Assembly (NCBI RefSeq): GCF_005938625.1
Contig: NZ_VCNJ01000023.1
Span: forward strand, 84,258 to 148,257
DNA from: Pseudomonas fluorescens
GTDB taxonomy: Bacteria > Pseudomonadota > Gammaproteobacteria > Pseudomonadales > Pseudomonadaceae
DNA length: 64,000 nt
Direction: 5' to 3'
Shown here: piece after piece, positions 48,942 to 58,100 of the stretch
How the letters are laid out: every line of letters starts with the position of its first letter
How positions within the stretch are numbered: the stretch's first letter is position 1
Program-made: the position numbers and the translations under genes
The notes under the pieces: model-generated
Database searches by the model: none
What the model was told of the DNA's origin: nothing
Seen by the model: only the letters and a program-made list of their open reading frames with translations

Positions 48942-49075
48942 CTGTAGGAGTGAGCCTGCTCGCGATGGCGTCCTGTCAGTCACCACCTTCTTTGAATGCA
49001 CTACCGCTATCGCGAGCAGGCTCACTCCTACAGTTGGAATGCATTCCCCTGTGGGAGCGAGCCTGCTCGCGAAGC
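48942..49075. repeat. Three REP units, CCTACAGG and CCCACAGG variants
   Basis: CTGTAGGAGTGAGCCTGCTC (from 48943) is mirrored at about 49011-49032; a third unit, CTGTGGGAGCGAGCCTGCTC (from 49049), repeats the left arm in direct order. The set fills the gap between the Usp gene and the convergent DUF1289 gene. Confidence 0.88.
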
Positions 49076-49084
49076 TTTTGATCT

Positions 49085-49555
49085 TCAGGCGCCAAAGGCG
49101 TCTTTGAGGAACCCGGGGGCGATGTAGCGCTGGTAGTGCGCTTCCGACAGCAGGAAGAATTCCCGATCAATGGCATCGCGCAGTTCCGGCAGGTTCCAGT
49201 CGCGAAACTCCGGCAGCAACACCATTCCGTACGCTTCCAGATTAATGATCACTCGCGCACCACGGGCGATCAGCTGATACGCCCAGCAATATTCCGACTG
49301 ATGCGGTACGAAGCGGATCTTGCGCTGTTCCAGTTGCTCGCGCAGGCGCGCGGAATCGAAAATCTCGACCTTGCCTGCCATCACTTGGGACAGCAATTGC
49401 TCCAGACGCAGCCACACCGCGCGTTTTTCCTCCTCGTTGTACCCATTCCAATGGATCACTTCGTGGTGGAAACGCTTGCAGCCACGGCACACCAGATCAC
49501 CGTAAACAGTAGAGCAGAGGCCGACGCAGGGGGTCTTGATGGTCTGATTGGGCAT
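49085..49555 (-). CDS. DUF1289 family protein
   Basis: A 156-residue protein. The N-terminal DUF1289 motif is a cysteine cluster, TPCVGLCSTVYGDLVCRGCK (CxxxC and CxxC), likely to bind a metal, followed by FHHEVIHWNGYNEEEKRAVW. The rest is a Pseudomonas-type extension with FRDWNLPELRDAIDREFFLL. Function is unknown. The start at 49555 (PNQTIKTPC) is where the family begins. An ATG 13 codons earlier (49594) has the better ribosome binding site (AAAGGGCTAAC), so a 169-residue form is possible. It is convergent with the Usp gene. Confidence 0.82.
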   Translation of the reverse strand: MPNQTIKTPCVGLCSTVYGDLVCRGCKRFHHEVIHWNGYNEEEKRAVWLRLEQLLSQVMAGKVEIFDSARLREQLEQRKIRFVPHQSEYCWAYQLIARGARVIINLEAYGMVLLPEFRDWNLPELRDAIDREFFLLSEAHYQRYIAPGFLKDAFGA

Positions 49556-49594
49556 AAGATAGGCAAAACACTGAAACGCGGAACAGGTCGGCAT

Positions 49595-50023
49595 GTTAGC
49601 CCTTTGTCGGGCATTGATCACCCCTCAAACAGCAGGGTCTCAGGCGCACCGCGCGTTTGACCCGACCGCGCGCATTGCCACGAAAGTCCAATAGAGCCCG
49701 ACTTACCTTTAAATTTTTTTTGCCGTAGAATCAGCCAGCCTTTTAAGGCGCCAATGTCCGTTAGAAGCTGTTTTCAAAGCGTCACGAGCACAGTCGTTCC
49801 TTCAGAGCGGTGTTGGCGAGGGGTTTTTCCAGCGGGGAAAAATCCAGCGCCAACCCTCATCAGCTCCCCGTTCTGCAGGCGTAAAACTTTGAAAGCAGCT
49901 TCTGTAAGGAATTGCCGGTAATTCTGGCCGAACGACCCACAACGTCGTGAGGAGCATGAGTACGGCAATTTCGGGATGAGCGTCCCGGACACCCATTTGG
50001 GACCACTGATGAGGGTAATAACT
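49595..50023 (+). promoter_or_regulatory. Long upstream region of acnB
   Basis: About 430 bases without a gene. CCTTTAAATTTTTTTTGCCG (49707-49726) is the most promoter-like stretch. Downstream, AGGGGTTTTTCCAGCGGGGA with AAAATCC can fold, which suggests a long structured leader. No known riboswitch or sigma-54 box was recognised. GAGGG at 50010-50015 is the ribosome binding site of acnB. Confidence 0.4.
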
Positions 50024-52633
50024 GTGCTTGAAGCCTACCGCAAACATATCGAAGAGCGTGCAGCCCTGGGTATCGTTCCCCAGCCGCTTAACGCCGAACA
50101 AACAGCAGGCCTGGTCGAGCTGCTGAAAAACCCTCCGGCTGGCGAAGAAGAATTTCTCGTTGACCTGATCACCAATCGCATTCCACCAGGCGTGGACGAA
50201 GCGGCCTATGTCAAAGCCGGCTTCCTGTCTGCACTGGCCAAGGGCGAAGTATCCTCCCCTCTGCTGGACAAGAAGCGCGCTGTAGAACTGCTCGGCACCA
50301 TGCAGGGCGGCTACAACATCGTCACTCTGGTTGACCTGCTGGACGACGCCGAGCTGGCGCCAGTCGCTGCCGCGCAACTCAAGCACACCCTGCTGATGTT
50401 CGATGCGTTCCACGACGTCGCGGAAAAAGCCAAGAACGGCAACGTTCACGCTAAAGCCGTGCTGCAATCCTGGGCTGACGGCGAGTGGTTCAAAAACCGC
50501 CCAACGCTTGAAGACAAGATCAGCCTGCGCGTGTTCAAGGTCACCGGCGAAACCAACACCGACGACCTGTCCCCTGCTCCTGATGCCTGGTCGCGTCCAG
50601 ACATCCCGCTGCACGCCCTGGCCATGCTGAAAATGGCCCGTGACGGCATCGTTCCTGATCAGCAGGGCGCTATCGGCCCGATGAAGCAGATCGAAGAAAT
50701 GCGCGGTCAAGGCTTCCCGATCGCCTACGTCGGTGACGTGGTCGGTACCGGTTCGTCGCGTAAATCGGCGACCAACTCGGTGCTGTGGTTCTTCGGCGAC
50801 GACGTTCCTTACGTGCCGAACAAGCGTGCTGGCGGTTTCTGCTTCGGCAGCAAAATCGCTCCGATCTTCTACAACACCATGGAAGATGCCGGCGCACTGC
50901 CAATCGAGTTCGACGTTTCCAACATGAACATGGGCGACGTGATCGACCTGTACCCGCATGCTGGCAAAGTCTGCAAACATGGCACCGACGAAGTTCTGAC
51001 CACCTTCGAAATGAAGACTCCGGTGCTGTTGGACGAAGTTCGCGCTGGCGGCCGTATCCCGCTGATCATCGGCCGAGGCCTGACCGAGAAGGCTCGCGCC
51101 GAACTGGGTCTGCCAGCGTTTGACCTGTTCAAGAAGCCTGATGCACCGATCGAAAGCACCAAGGGTTACACCCTGGCGCAGAAAATGGTCGGCAAGGCTT
51201 GCGGTCTGGCAGAAGGCAAAGGCATCCGTCCTGGCACCTACTGCGAACCGAAAATGACCACCGTGGGTTCTCAGGACACCACCGGTCCGATGACCCGTGA
51301 CGAACTGAAAGACCTGGCGTGCCTGGGCTTCTCCGCTGATCTGGTAATGCAGTCGTTCTGCCACACCGCGGCTTATCCAAAGCCGATCGACGTGACCACC
51401 CACCACACCCTGCCTGACTTCATCATGACCCGCGGCGGCGTTTCCCTGCGTCCGGGCGACGGCATCATCCACTCGTGGCTGAACCGCATGCTGCTGCCAG
51501 ACACCGTCGGTACCGGTGGTGACTCGCACACCCGTTTCCCGATGGGCATTTCGTTCCCGGCCGGTTCCGGTCTGGTTGCGTTTGCTGCGGCCACCGGCGT
51601 TATGCCGCTGGACATGCCGGAATCGATCCTGGTGCGCTTCAAAGGCAAAATGAAACCTGGCATCACCCTGCGTGACCTGGTTCATGCGATTCCTTACTTC
51701 GCCATCCAGAACGGTCTGCTGACCGTCGAGAAGAAAGGCAAGAAAAACGCCTTCTCCGGCCGCATCCTGGAAATCGAAGGTCTGGAAGGTCTGACCCTGG
51801 AGCAGGCGTTCGAACTGTCCGACGCCTCGGCCGAACGTTCGGCTGCCGGTTGCACCATCAAGCTGTCGAAAGAGTCGATCACCGAGTATCTGAACTCCAA
51901 CATCACCCTGCTGCGCTGGATGATCGGTGAAGGCTACGGCGATGCACGTACTCTGGAACGTCGCGCTCAAGCGATGGAAGCCTGGGTTGCCAACCCTGAA
52001 CTGATGGAAGCCGATGCCGACGCCGAATACGCCGAAATCATCGAAATCGATCTGGCCGACATCAGCGAGCCTGTACTGTGCGCGCCGAACGATCCGGACG
52101 ACGCCCGTCTGCTGTCCAGCGTTGCTGGCGAAAAGATCGACGAAGTGTTCATCGGTTCGTGCATGACCAACATCGGTCACTTCCGCGCTGCCGGTAAGTT
52201 GCTGGATCAGGTCAAGGGTCAGCTGCCAACCCGTCTGTGGCTGTCGCCGCCGACCAAGATGGACGCTCACCAACTGACCGAAGAAGGCTACTACGGCATC
52301 TACGGCAAGGCTGGCGCGCGCATGGAAATGCCGGGCTGCTCGCTGTGCATGGGTAACCAGGCACGTGTAGAGCCGAACGCGACAGTTGTGTCGACTTCGA
52401 CCCGTAACTTCCCGAACCGTCTGGGCGACGGCGCGAACGTCTACCTGGCTTCGGCTGAGCTGGCGTCCGTGGCTTCGATCCTGGGTCGCCTGCCGACCGT
52501 CGAGGAGTACATGGAATACGCTGGCAAGATCGACAGCATGGCGGCCGATATCTACCGCTACCTGTCCTTCGACCAGATCGCCGAGTTCCGTGAAGCTGCT
52601 GCGAACGCCAACATTCCGGTCGTTCAAGCCTAA
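50024..52633 (+). CDS. acnB: Aconitate hydratase B
   Basis: An 869-residue AcnB, the normal length when started at the GTG at 50024, with GAGGG eight bases upstream; the family begins LEAYRKH. An N-terminal HEAT-like domain is followed by the swivel domain (FKVTGETNTDDLSPAPDAWS) and the core. The iron-sulfur cluster cysteines are C713 (FIGSCMTNIGH), C772 and C775 (PGCSLCMGNQ). It converts citrate to isocitrate in the TCA cycle and the methylcitrate isomer step, and the apo form of AcnB can bind mRNA in known cases. It is a single gene with a strong terminator behind it. Confidence 0.97.
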   Translation: MLEAYRKHIEERAALGIVPQPLNAEQTAGLVELLKNPPAGEEEFLVDLITNRIPPGVDEAAYVKAGFLSALAKGEVSSPLLDKKRAVELLGTMQGGYNIVTLVDLLDDAELAPVAAAQLKHTLLMFDAFHDVAEKAKNGNVHAKAVLQSWADGEWFKNRPTLEDKISLRVFKVTGETNTDDLSPAPDAWSRPDIPLHALAMLKMARDGIVPDQQGAIGPMKQIEEMRGQGFPIAYVGDVVGTGSSRKSATNSVLWFFGDDVPYVPNKRAGGFCFGSKIAPIFYNTMEDAGALPIEFDVSNMNMGDVIDLYPHAGKVCKHGTDEVLTTFEMKTPVLLDEVRAGGRIPLIIGRGLTEKARAELGLPAFDLFKKPDAPIESTKGYTLAQKMVGKACGLAEGKGIRPGTYCEPKMTTVGSQDTTGPMTRDELKDLACLGFSADLVMQSFCHTAAYPKPIDVTTHHTLPDFIMTRGGVSLRPGDGIIHSWLNRMLLPDTVGTGGDSHTRFPMGISFPAGSGLVAFAAATGVMPLDMPESILVRFKGKMKPGITLRDLVHAIPYFAIQNGLLTVEKKGKKNAFSGRILEIEGLEGLTLEQAFELSDASAERSAAGCTIKLSKESITEYLNSNITLLRWMIGEGYGDARTLERRAQAMEAWVANPELMEADADAEYAEIIEIDLADISEPVLCAPNDPDDARLLSSVAGEKIDEVFIGSCMTNIGHFRAAGKLLDQVKGQLPTRLWLSPPTKMDAHQLTEEGYYGIYGKAGARMEMPGCSLCMGNQARVEPNATVVSTSTRNFPNRLGDGANVYLASAELASVASILGRLPTVEEYMEYAGKIDSMAADIYRYLSFDQIAEFREAAANANIPVVQA

Positions 52634-52648
52634 CGCTGCAACGCAATG

Positions 52649-52686
52649 AAAAACGCCGCCCATCGTGAGATGAGCGGCGTTTTTTT
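52649..52686. terminator. Bidirectional terminator between acnB and the SulP gene
   Basis: AAAAACGCCGC and GCGGCGTTTTTTT form the stem, with CATC/GATG extending it inside. A- and T-runs lie on both sides, so it can end the rightward acnB transcript and the leftward SulP transcript, whose stop codon touches it. Confidence 0.92.
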
Positions 52687-54337
52687 ATGCCTCGGGTTTC
52701 AGTGTGAGGGCTTTCTGCACAGCGCCATCGACGCTCAAACCGCTGAGGATCACGCCGTTGGCCAGTACTTCAGGCAAAGCGTCCAACACCGTCAACGCTT
52801 CATGCTTGAGCCGCGCCAGAATCAAACGCTTGCCTTCCTGATGCACCCGCAGGAAAAACTCCTGCATCGTTTCAATACTGGTGCCATCAAGGTTCGGCGT
52901 CTCTTCAAGACTCAGAATCACCGTGTGCACCGGCACCTCTGCATGGCGGACCAGTCTTAACGCCGCCCCCAGAATTCGTTCAACATTGGCAAAAAACAAC
53001 GCTTCACTTGGCCGAATGATCAGTACGCCGGGTTCCGCTTGCGCAATGGGATGACGCTGCACATCGACAAAATCGTGCCCGCCATCAATCCGCCCCAGCA
53101 CTTGAACGTCCGCCGCCGACATCTGTTTGAGCATCAACAGCACACTGATCGCCACCGAGACCAGCAGGCCGTCCAGCACGCCCAATAGCAGCACGGCCAA
53201 GACCGCGCAAATCACCAGCACACGATCCCGGCGCCAGACGAAGTAGCGGCCCAGCGGCTGCAAACTCAAACCGCGGCCCAACGCATGCATGACAATCGCG
53301 GCGAGGATCGGCTCCGGCGTCAGGGCAATCCACGGCAACACCGTCAGCACGATGATCAACACCACCAACGCCGCCACCCCTCCGGCCCAGCGAGACATTG
53401 CACCCGCCGCTTCATTCGCCGAGGTTGCCGAATACCCCGCGCCTGCCGGCATGCCATGAAACAACCCGGAGAGCAGGTTCGACGCGCCCAGCGCCAACAG
53501 ATCGCGGTTTGCGGTAACGCGATCACCATGCTTGAGCGCATAGGCGCTGATCGACCCGTAAGATTCCGCATACAGAATCATCACCAGCGCAAACCCCACC
53601 TCACCCAGACGGAGCCAATCGGCGAACGGCAGCACTGGCAGGCTGGGAACTTCCAGGCTCAGGTCGATAATGCCGATCATCTTCACGCCGTAAGCCGGAA
53701 AATTCAGCCATTGCCCGGCGGCGATGCCGATCACCATCACCAGCAAGCCGCCGGGCACTCGCGGGAATCGCGAGAACACGCAGAGCAACAGCAGCGTGAC
53801 AGCCGCGACAGCCGCGGCCGGCCAGTTCCACTGCGGCAGCTGTTCAAGCAGTTGCGGGGCGAAGCGCACCAGATTGGCCTCGGCAAGATGCACGCCGACT
53901 ACACTGGCGATCTGTTTGAGAATGATGGTTAACGCCAGACCGAAGGCGAATCCACGCAAAACCGGTTTCGCGATAAAAGATGTGACACTGCCCAGACGAA
54001 AGGCCCCGGCCAGCAAAAACAACACGCCCGTGACCAATACCAGGCCGACCGCCAACGTGGAGCGCAATTGCGGGTCACCATTGGCCAGCGTTGCCGTCGC
54101 CGCCGCCAGCACTGCGGCCGAAGAGGACGTCGCCGAGACAATCGCAAAGCGACTGGTGCCGAACACCCCGTAACACAGCAGCCCGGCAAACAGGGCGATA
54201 ACCCCGGCCTGTGGCGCTAATGCGGCGATGGTCGAATACGCCACCGCTTCGGGCAGCAAGAGGCCGGCTATCGATAGACCGGCCAGCACATCCTGCCAGC
54301 GATTGGGTGGTTCAACAGGTTGCGGGGCGCTCGACAA
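52685..54337 (-). CDS. SulP family anion transporter with STAS domain
   Basis: A 550-residue transporter. The membrane part (about residues 15-410) starts with GLSIAGLLLPEAVAYSTIAA, the SulP signature, and includes SATSSSAAVLAAATATL and FHGMPAGAGYSATSANEAAG. A C-terminal STAS domain follows (PGVLIIRPSEALFFANVERI, LSLEETPNLDGTSIETMQEF). The ion may be sulfate, bicarbonate or another anion. The frame is open to a GTG at 54391, but that start lies inside the terminator of the previous gene. The TTG at 54337, with GGAG eight bases before it, is therefore preferred. Confidence 0.88.
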   Translation of the reverse strand: MSSAPQPVEPPNRWQDVLAGLSIAGLLLPEAVAYSTIAALAPQAGVIALFAGLLCYGVFGTSRFAIVSATSSSAAVLAAATATLANGDPQLRSTLAVGLVLVTGVLFLLAGAFRLGSVTSFIAKPVLRGFAFGLALTIILKQIASVVGVHLAEANLVRFAPQLLEQLPQWNWPAAAVAAVTLLLLCVFSRFPRVPGGLLVMVIGIAAGQWLNFPAYGVKMIGIIDLSLEVPSLPVLPFADWLRLGEVGFALVMILYAESYGSISAYALKHGDRVTANRDLLALGASNLLSGLFHGMPAGAGYSATSANEAAGAMSRWAGGVAALVVLIIVLTVLPWIALTPEPILAAIVMHALGRGLSLQPLGRYFVWRRDRVLVICAVLAVLLLGVLDGLLVSVAISVLLMLKQMSAADVQVLGRIDGGHDFVDVQRHPIAQAEPGVLIIRPSEALFFANVERILGAALRLVRHAEVPVHTVILSLEETPNLDGTSIETMQEFFLRVHQEGKRLILARLKHEALTVLDALPEVLANGVILSGLSVDGAVQKALTLKPEA

Positions 54338-54354
54338 TCCACTGTCTCCAGACG

Positions 54355-54389
54355 AAAAAAAGCCGCTGCATACATCGTATGCAGCGGCC
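54355..54389 (-). terminator. Rho-independent terminator of the amino-acid permease gene
   Basis: On the minus strand, GCCGCTGCATAC and GTATGCAGCGGC pair perfectly across GAT and are followed by seven T. It sits between the permease stop (54418) and the SulP start. Confidence 0.92.
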
Positions 54390-54417
54390 ACTGTAGCTGA
54401 GTATCTGGAGTTGCGGC

Positions 54418-55698
54418 TTACGCGGTCAGCGAATAAATCAGCGCCGAAATCGCCACCAGACCTACTGCGGTGACAAACACATTGGACGCCTGACCACGAT
54501 AACGCGCCATTGCTGGCACCTTACGAATGGCATACATCGGCATCAGGAACAGAATCGCCGCGATCACCGGGCCACCGATGGTTTCGATCATGCCCAGAAT
54601 GCTCGGGTTCAGGGTCGCCACGATCCAGCACACCACCAGCATGAACGCCGCCACAATACGGTCCAGCGCCTTGGCGCCCGGACGTTTGCCGCTCTTGATG
54701 ATCAGCCCTTTGAGACCTTCGCTGGCGCCGATGTAGTGACCGAGGAAGGACTTGGAGATCGCCACAAATGCAATCAATGGCGCTGCGAAAGCGATGGTTG
54801 GATTGCTGAAGTGGTTGGCCAGGTACGACAGGATCGACAGGTTTTGCGCCTTGGCCTCGGCCAGTTGTTCCGGCGTCAGGGTCAGCACGCAGCTGAAGAC
54901 AAAGAACAACACCATCGCCACCATCAACAGGTGCGCGCGGGACAGGATCTGCGAGCTGCGCTCTTCAGCGTGGACGCCATAACGACGCTTTTGATCGACC
55001 GCAAACGCCGAAATGATTGGCGAGTGGTTGAACGAGAACACCATCACCGGAATCGCCAGCCACAGTGTATGCAGCAACGCCGACGGCGCTGGCACGTGCG
55101 AAGCGGTGGCGAGAATGCCGCCGTTCCAGTGCGGAATCAGGTACACCGCGAGGAACAGCAACGCGACGATAAACGGGTAAACCATCAGGCTCATCGCCTT
55201 GACGATCGCCTGCTCACCGCAACGCACCACGGCCAGCAGACCGAGGATCAGCACGAACGACAGCAGCGCACGCGGTGGCGGCGTGATGTGCAGTTGGTGC
55301 TCAAGGAAACTGGCGACCGTGTTGGTCAGGCCAACACTGTAGATCAGCAGGATCGGGAAGATCGCGAAGAAGTACAGCAAGGTGATCAGCGCACCGGCCT
55401 TGATGCCGAAATGCTGCTCGACCACTTCAGTGATGTCGGCGCCTTCACGACCGGAAAGCACAAAGCGGGTCAGGCCACGGTGGGCGTAGAACGTCATCGG
55501 GAACGCCAGCAGCGCGAGGATCACCAGCGGCCAGAAGCCCCCCAGACCTGCGTTGATCGGCAAAAACAGGGTGCCGGCGCCGATGGCCGTCCCGAACAGT
55601 CCCAACATCCAGGTGGTGTCCTGGCGATTCCAGCTCGAAAGTTCAGCGGGTGCTGCTGCATCAAAGCGCTCTTCGACGCTATTGGCCTGATCATTCAT
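54418..55698 (-). CDS. Amino-acid permease of the HAAAP (serine/threonine) family
   Basis: A 426-residue membrane protein with about 11 segments. The family opening WMLGLFGTAIGAGTLFLPIN is at about residues 29-48; FPMTFYAHRGLTRFVLSG and FSFNHSPIISAFAVDQKRRY are other HAAAP motifs seen in SdaC and TdcC. It should import serine, threonine or a related amino acid with protons across the inner membrane. The ATG at 55698 has GGAG ten bases upstream, and the longer open frame is not family-like. No serine deaminase gene is beside it. A strong terminator ends the gene. Confidence 0.9.
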   Translation of the reverse strand: MNDQANSVEERFDAAAPAELSSWNRQDTTWMLGLFGTAIGAGTLFLPINAGLGGFWPLVILALLAFPMTFYAHRGLTRFVLSGREGADITEVVEQHFGIKAGALITLLYFFAIFPILLIYSVGLTNTVASFLEHQLHITPPPRALLSFVLILGLLAVVRCGEQAIVKAMSLMVYPFIVALLFLAVYLIPHWNGGILATASHVPAPSALLHTLWLAIPVMVFSFNHSPIISAFAVDQKRRYGVHAEERSSQILSRAHLLMVAMVLFFVFSCVLTLTPEQLAEAKAQNLSILSYLANHFSNPTIAFAAPLIAFVAISKSFLGHYIGASEGLKGLIIKSGKRPGAKALDRIVAAFMLVVCWIVATLNPSILGMIETIGGPVIAAILFLMPMYAIRKVPAMARYRGQASNVFVTAVGLVAISALIYSLTA

Positions 55699-55931
55699 CC
55701 GGTCGGATCTCCGCATTCCGGTCACTTGCCACTCGGTCAGGACGCGTCGGAAAAAACCGACAGACATGCTCCGGCCGAAACAGGGGCGCGATTCTCCGTG
55801 ATAAATGAGCAGAAGCAAAGACTTAGCTGAGGAATGGTTGTGCGGAGCAGATCAGCGGGGTGTCGTTTTTGGGAAATTATCGGTCGTACATAGGTATTCT
55901 TGCTGTCGTTAATAGGCACATGCAAACGTAT

Positions 55932-56114
55932 TCAGATGGTTCGGGCCAACACCATCACGAAAGCGATCCCCACCGCGCCCATCAGCATTCCAAGGCTAAA
56001 TAGCAAAACCGTTTCACGCCTTTCGGCCTTGCGAAAGGGCTTCATGGCTTCTCTGAACTCAAACTCCTCTTGATAGAGTCGGTCTATCCTGGCTCTGCTT
56101 TCCTCTGTGCTCAT
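55932..56114 (-). CDS. Small single-pass membrane protein
   Basis: A 60-residue protein with a charged, helical N-terminal half (ESRARIDRLYQEEFEFREAM, then PFRKAERRET) and one membrane segment at about residues 37-57 (VLLFSLGMLMGAVGIAFVMV). GGGGGGCAGT before the ATG is an unusually strong ribosome binding site. It lies 70 bases after a similar small gene (56185-56379) on the same strand. I do not recognise the family. The coiled-coil-plus-membrane plan of both genes suggests a paired function, which is inference. Confidence 0.6.
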   Translation of the reverse strand: MSTEESRARIDRLYQEEFEFREAMKPFRKAERRETVLLFSLGMLMGAVGIAFVMVLARTI

Positions 56115-56184
56115 ACTGCCCCCCTTCCCTTTTTTTGGTGGTCTGAGTCAACACGTATGCGCAATGGCAACCTGCTGCGCTCTC

Positions 56185-56379
56185 TTACAGCTTCAAATAA
56201 AGCCCTACGGCGGTGGCAATTGCGGTTAATGCCCCAGCCTCCACCACAAGGGGATACAAAAAAGTCTCAAGTTTCAGTTTTGCTTCCTCCGCCAAGAGCT
56301 TGCGCCTCTCCGCGCCGAGCTTTTGAGTTTCCGTTTGTAGCCTTTCGATCTCCACATTTTTGTGGTCATCAAGATGCAT
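56185..56379 (-). CDS. Small coiled-coil membrane protein
   Basis: A 64-residue protein. Residues 8-40 form a heptad-like coiled coil (IERLQTETQKLGAERRKLLA), followed by one membrane segment at about 44-62 (YPLVVEAGALTAIATAVGLY). AAGGAAGG precedes the ATG at 56379; the frame upstream has no better start. It is read leftward before the 60-residue membrane protein, so the two probably form an operon. The family is unknown. The layout resembles small phage or plasmid membrane proteins, but no other phage gene is near. Confidence 0.62.
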   Translation of the reverse strand: MHLDDHKNVEIERLQTETQKLGAERRKLLAEEAKLKLETFLYPLVVEAGALTAIATAVGLYLKL

Positions 56380-56631
56380 GAACCTTCCTTGGCTGCTGAC
56401 AGTTAACGCTTGGGAAGCTTTTCGATCCTGGACCACCTCCCATTGCTGCCCCATGATTTCGCGTTAACCGTCTGCCCGATAGCAGATGGCTCTGCCAAAT
56501 GCGTAGGTAAAATCCGCGAGTTTCGTAGGTAGCCTCATACAAAAACAGTACCGAGGTCATCACTCCCTGCTTTCAATCTGGTTGAAATGTTCTAGCGTGA
56601 ATGAGTCCTCTGCCCCCCGGAGTCTCTGCCC

Positions 56632-57015
56632 ATGCCCCTCGTTCGCATCGACATCAAACAAAACCCCGACCCCACCTTCGCCAAACGCATCGGCGAACAG
56701 ATCTACGCTGCCATGCGCAGTACGATCAACGTGCCGGAGCACGACAACTTCCAGATCCTCACCGAGCATGATGACCAACACCTCGTCTACGACCCGCAGT
56801 ATCTGGGGATCCAGCGTAGCGAAGGCGTAGTGTTCATTCAGATCACCATCAGTGAAGGACGCACGGTGGAGAAAAAGCAGTTGCTGTTCAAAACCATCTC
56901 CGAAAGCCTGCACACACAATTGGCGGTGCGCCTGGAAGACGTCTTCATCAATCTGGTGGAGGTGAAAAAAGAGAACTGGTCATTCGGCAATGGCGTCGCG
57001 CAGTACGTCACTTGA
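56632..57015 (+). CDS. Tautomerase family protein
   Basis: A 127-residue protein of the tautomerase superfamily. Proline follows the initiator Met (MPLVRIDIKQNPDPTFAKRI), so it becomes the catalytic N-terminal Pro1 after Met removal. The length is that of the two-unit-per-chain group that includes malonate-semialdehyde decarboxylase-like proteins, and DDQHLVYDPQYLGIQRSEGV is a typical middle motif. The substrate cannot be given. It is divergent from the small membrane-protein pair. A hairpin near 57155 may end the transcript. Confidence 0.87.
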   Translation: MPLVRIDIKQNPDPTFAKRIGEQIYAAMRSTINVPEHDNFQILTEHDDQHLVYDPQYLGIQRSEGVVFIQITISEGRTVEKKQLLFKTISESLHTQLAVRLEDVFINLVEVKKENWSFGNGVAQYVT

Positions 57016-57154
57016 TCCGCTCATTGACAGCCCGGTATCAGCGCCAGCATGATCGGCCCATGAACATTCGCGCGCTGCAACTCACCCGTACCACCACGAC
57101 CGCCACCGGCGGGGCGTGGTGTTTCTGCGTGAGGTAACCCCAGCGCAGCAAACC

Positions 57155-57190
57155 CGAGGCCCCGCCAGCAATGGACGGGGCCTTGTTGTT
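57155..57190 (+). terminator. Possible rho-independent terminator
   Basis: GGCCCCG and CGGGGCC form a perfect short stem across about ten bases, followed by TTGTTGTTTC. It is 140 bases after the tautomerase stop and 45 bases before the isochorismatase-like start, so it should end the tautomerase transcript. Confidence 0.65.
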
Positions 57191-57233
57191 TCTCCCGTCC
57201 GTGCGGCATCTGCAGCACTCAAGGAGAAGCACC

Positions 57234-57758
57234 ATGCCCGCAGCACTGTTGATCATCGATATGCAGGTTGGCCTGTTCCACGGCCCGGAAAAACCCTACC
57301 AAGGCGAACGGGTTCTGGCCAACATCCAGCGCCTGGTCGCTCAGGCCCGCGTGAATCAAGTGCCGATCTTCGCCGTGCGCCACACCGGCCCCGACGGCTC
57401 ACCGATTGCCGCCGGCAGTCCATTCTGGCAATTGCTGCCAGCGCTTGAACTGGACGCCGAGATAGACACCCTCTTCGACAAATCCCGCCCCAATGCTTTC
57501 CATGGCACTGACCTTGCGCAGCGACTCAAAGCCGCACAGGTAGAAGACCTCTATGTGGTCGGCATGAAAAGCCAGTTTTGCATCGACAGCACCTGTCGCA
57601 GCGCTGCCGATCTGGGCTTCAGACCACTGCTGGTCAGCGACGCCCACACTTGCATGGACACCGCTGCGCTATCGGCCGAAATGATCATCAACCATCACAA
57701 TTCAACCCTCGGCGCCGCTTTCGCACGGTTAATCGACAGCGCTGAAGTGAGGTTCTAA
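57234..57758 (+). CDS. Isochorismatase-like cysteine hydrolase
   Basis: A 174-residue hydrolase. The catalytic triad of the family is visible as D9 (LLIIDMQVGLF), K83 (FDKSRPNAF) and C116 (VGMKSQFCID). The cis-peptide region MKSQ precedes the cysteine. These enzymes cleave amides or related bonds, e.g. nicotinamidase-like reactions; the substrate is unknown here. AAGGAGAAGCACC lies before the ATG at 57234. The gene stands alone between a probable terminator and a long AT-rich gap. Confidence 0.9.
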   Translation: MPAALLIIDMQVGLFHGPEKPYQGERVLANIQRLVAQARVNQVPIFAVRHTGPDGSPIAAGSPFWQLLPALELDAEIDTLFDKSRPNAFHGTDLAQRLKAAQVEDLYVVGMKSQFCIDSTCRSAADLGFRPLLVSDAHTCMDTAALSAEMIINHHNSTLGAAFARLIDSAEVRF

Positions 57759-58100
57759 GGAAGCGTCCCGAAATAGACGCAACTTCACTTGCTGCGGTTG
57801 CGTCAACCAGACATTTGTTACGGCATTATTTGTCCTACAGCATCGTGTAATTAGTTAATGGCGTCAGCGACGTCAACCACAGAAAACGCCACAAATAAAT
57901 GAATCAACCAATAACCTTTCAGAACAATCCTACACATTAAACATCCAAAAAAACTCACAACAAAATATTACTTAAAATCGAATGCCAGCCATTTGTTACA
58001 AGCGACTACCCAGCCATTGAACATCATTCAATGGCTGGTCTATATTTTTATCGCCCGAACTCGAAGATTGATAATTAAAGTGTGATCAAGGGGACACAGC
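57759..58100. other. AT-rich intergenic region
   Basis: About 340 bases with a strong drop in GC from about 57850 to 58060. GGCAT/ATTTGTTAC strings recur (57808-57826 and 57985-57999). No gene is supported. It should hold the promoter of the DUF4822 gene; the low GC suggests a regulated or recently acquired upstream region. Confidence 0.4.

Noticed and set aside
49802..52663. A 953-codon minus-strand frame opposite acnB
   Set aside because: Antisense shadow of a highly biased gene; the translation has low-complexity composition and no domain, while acnB on the plus strand is complete.
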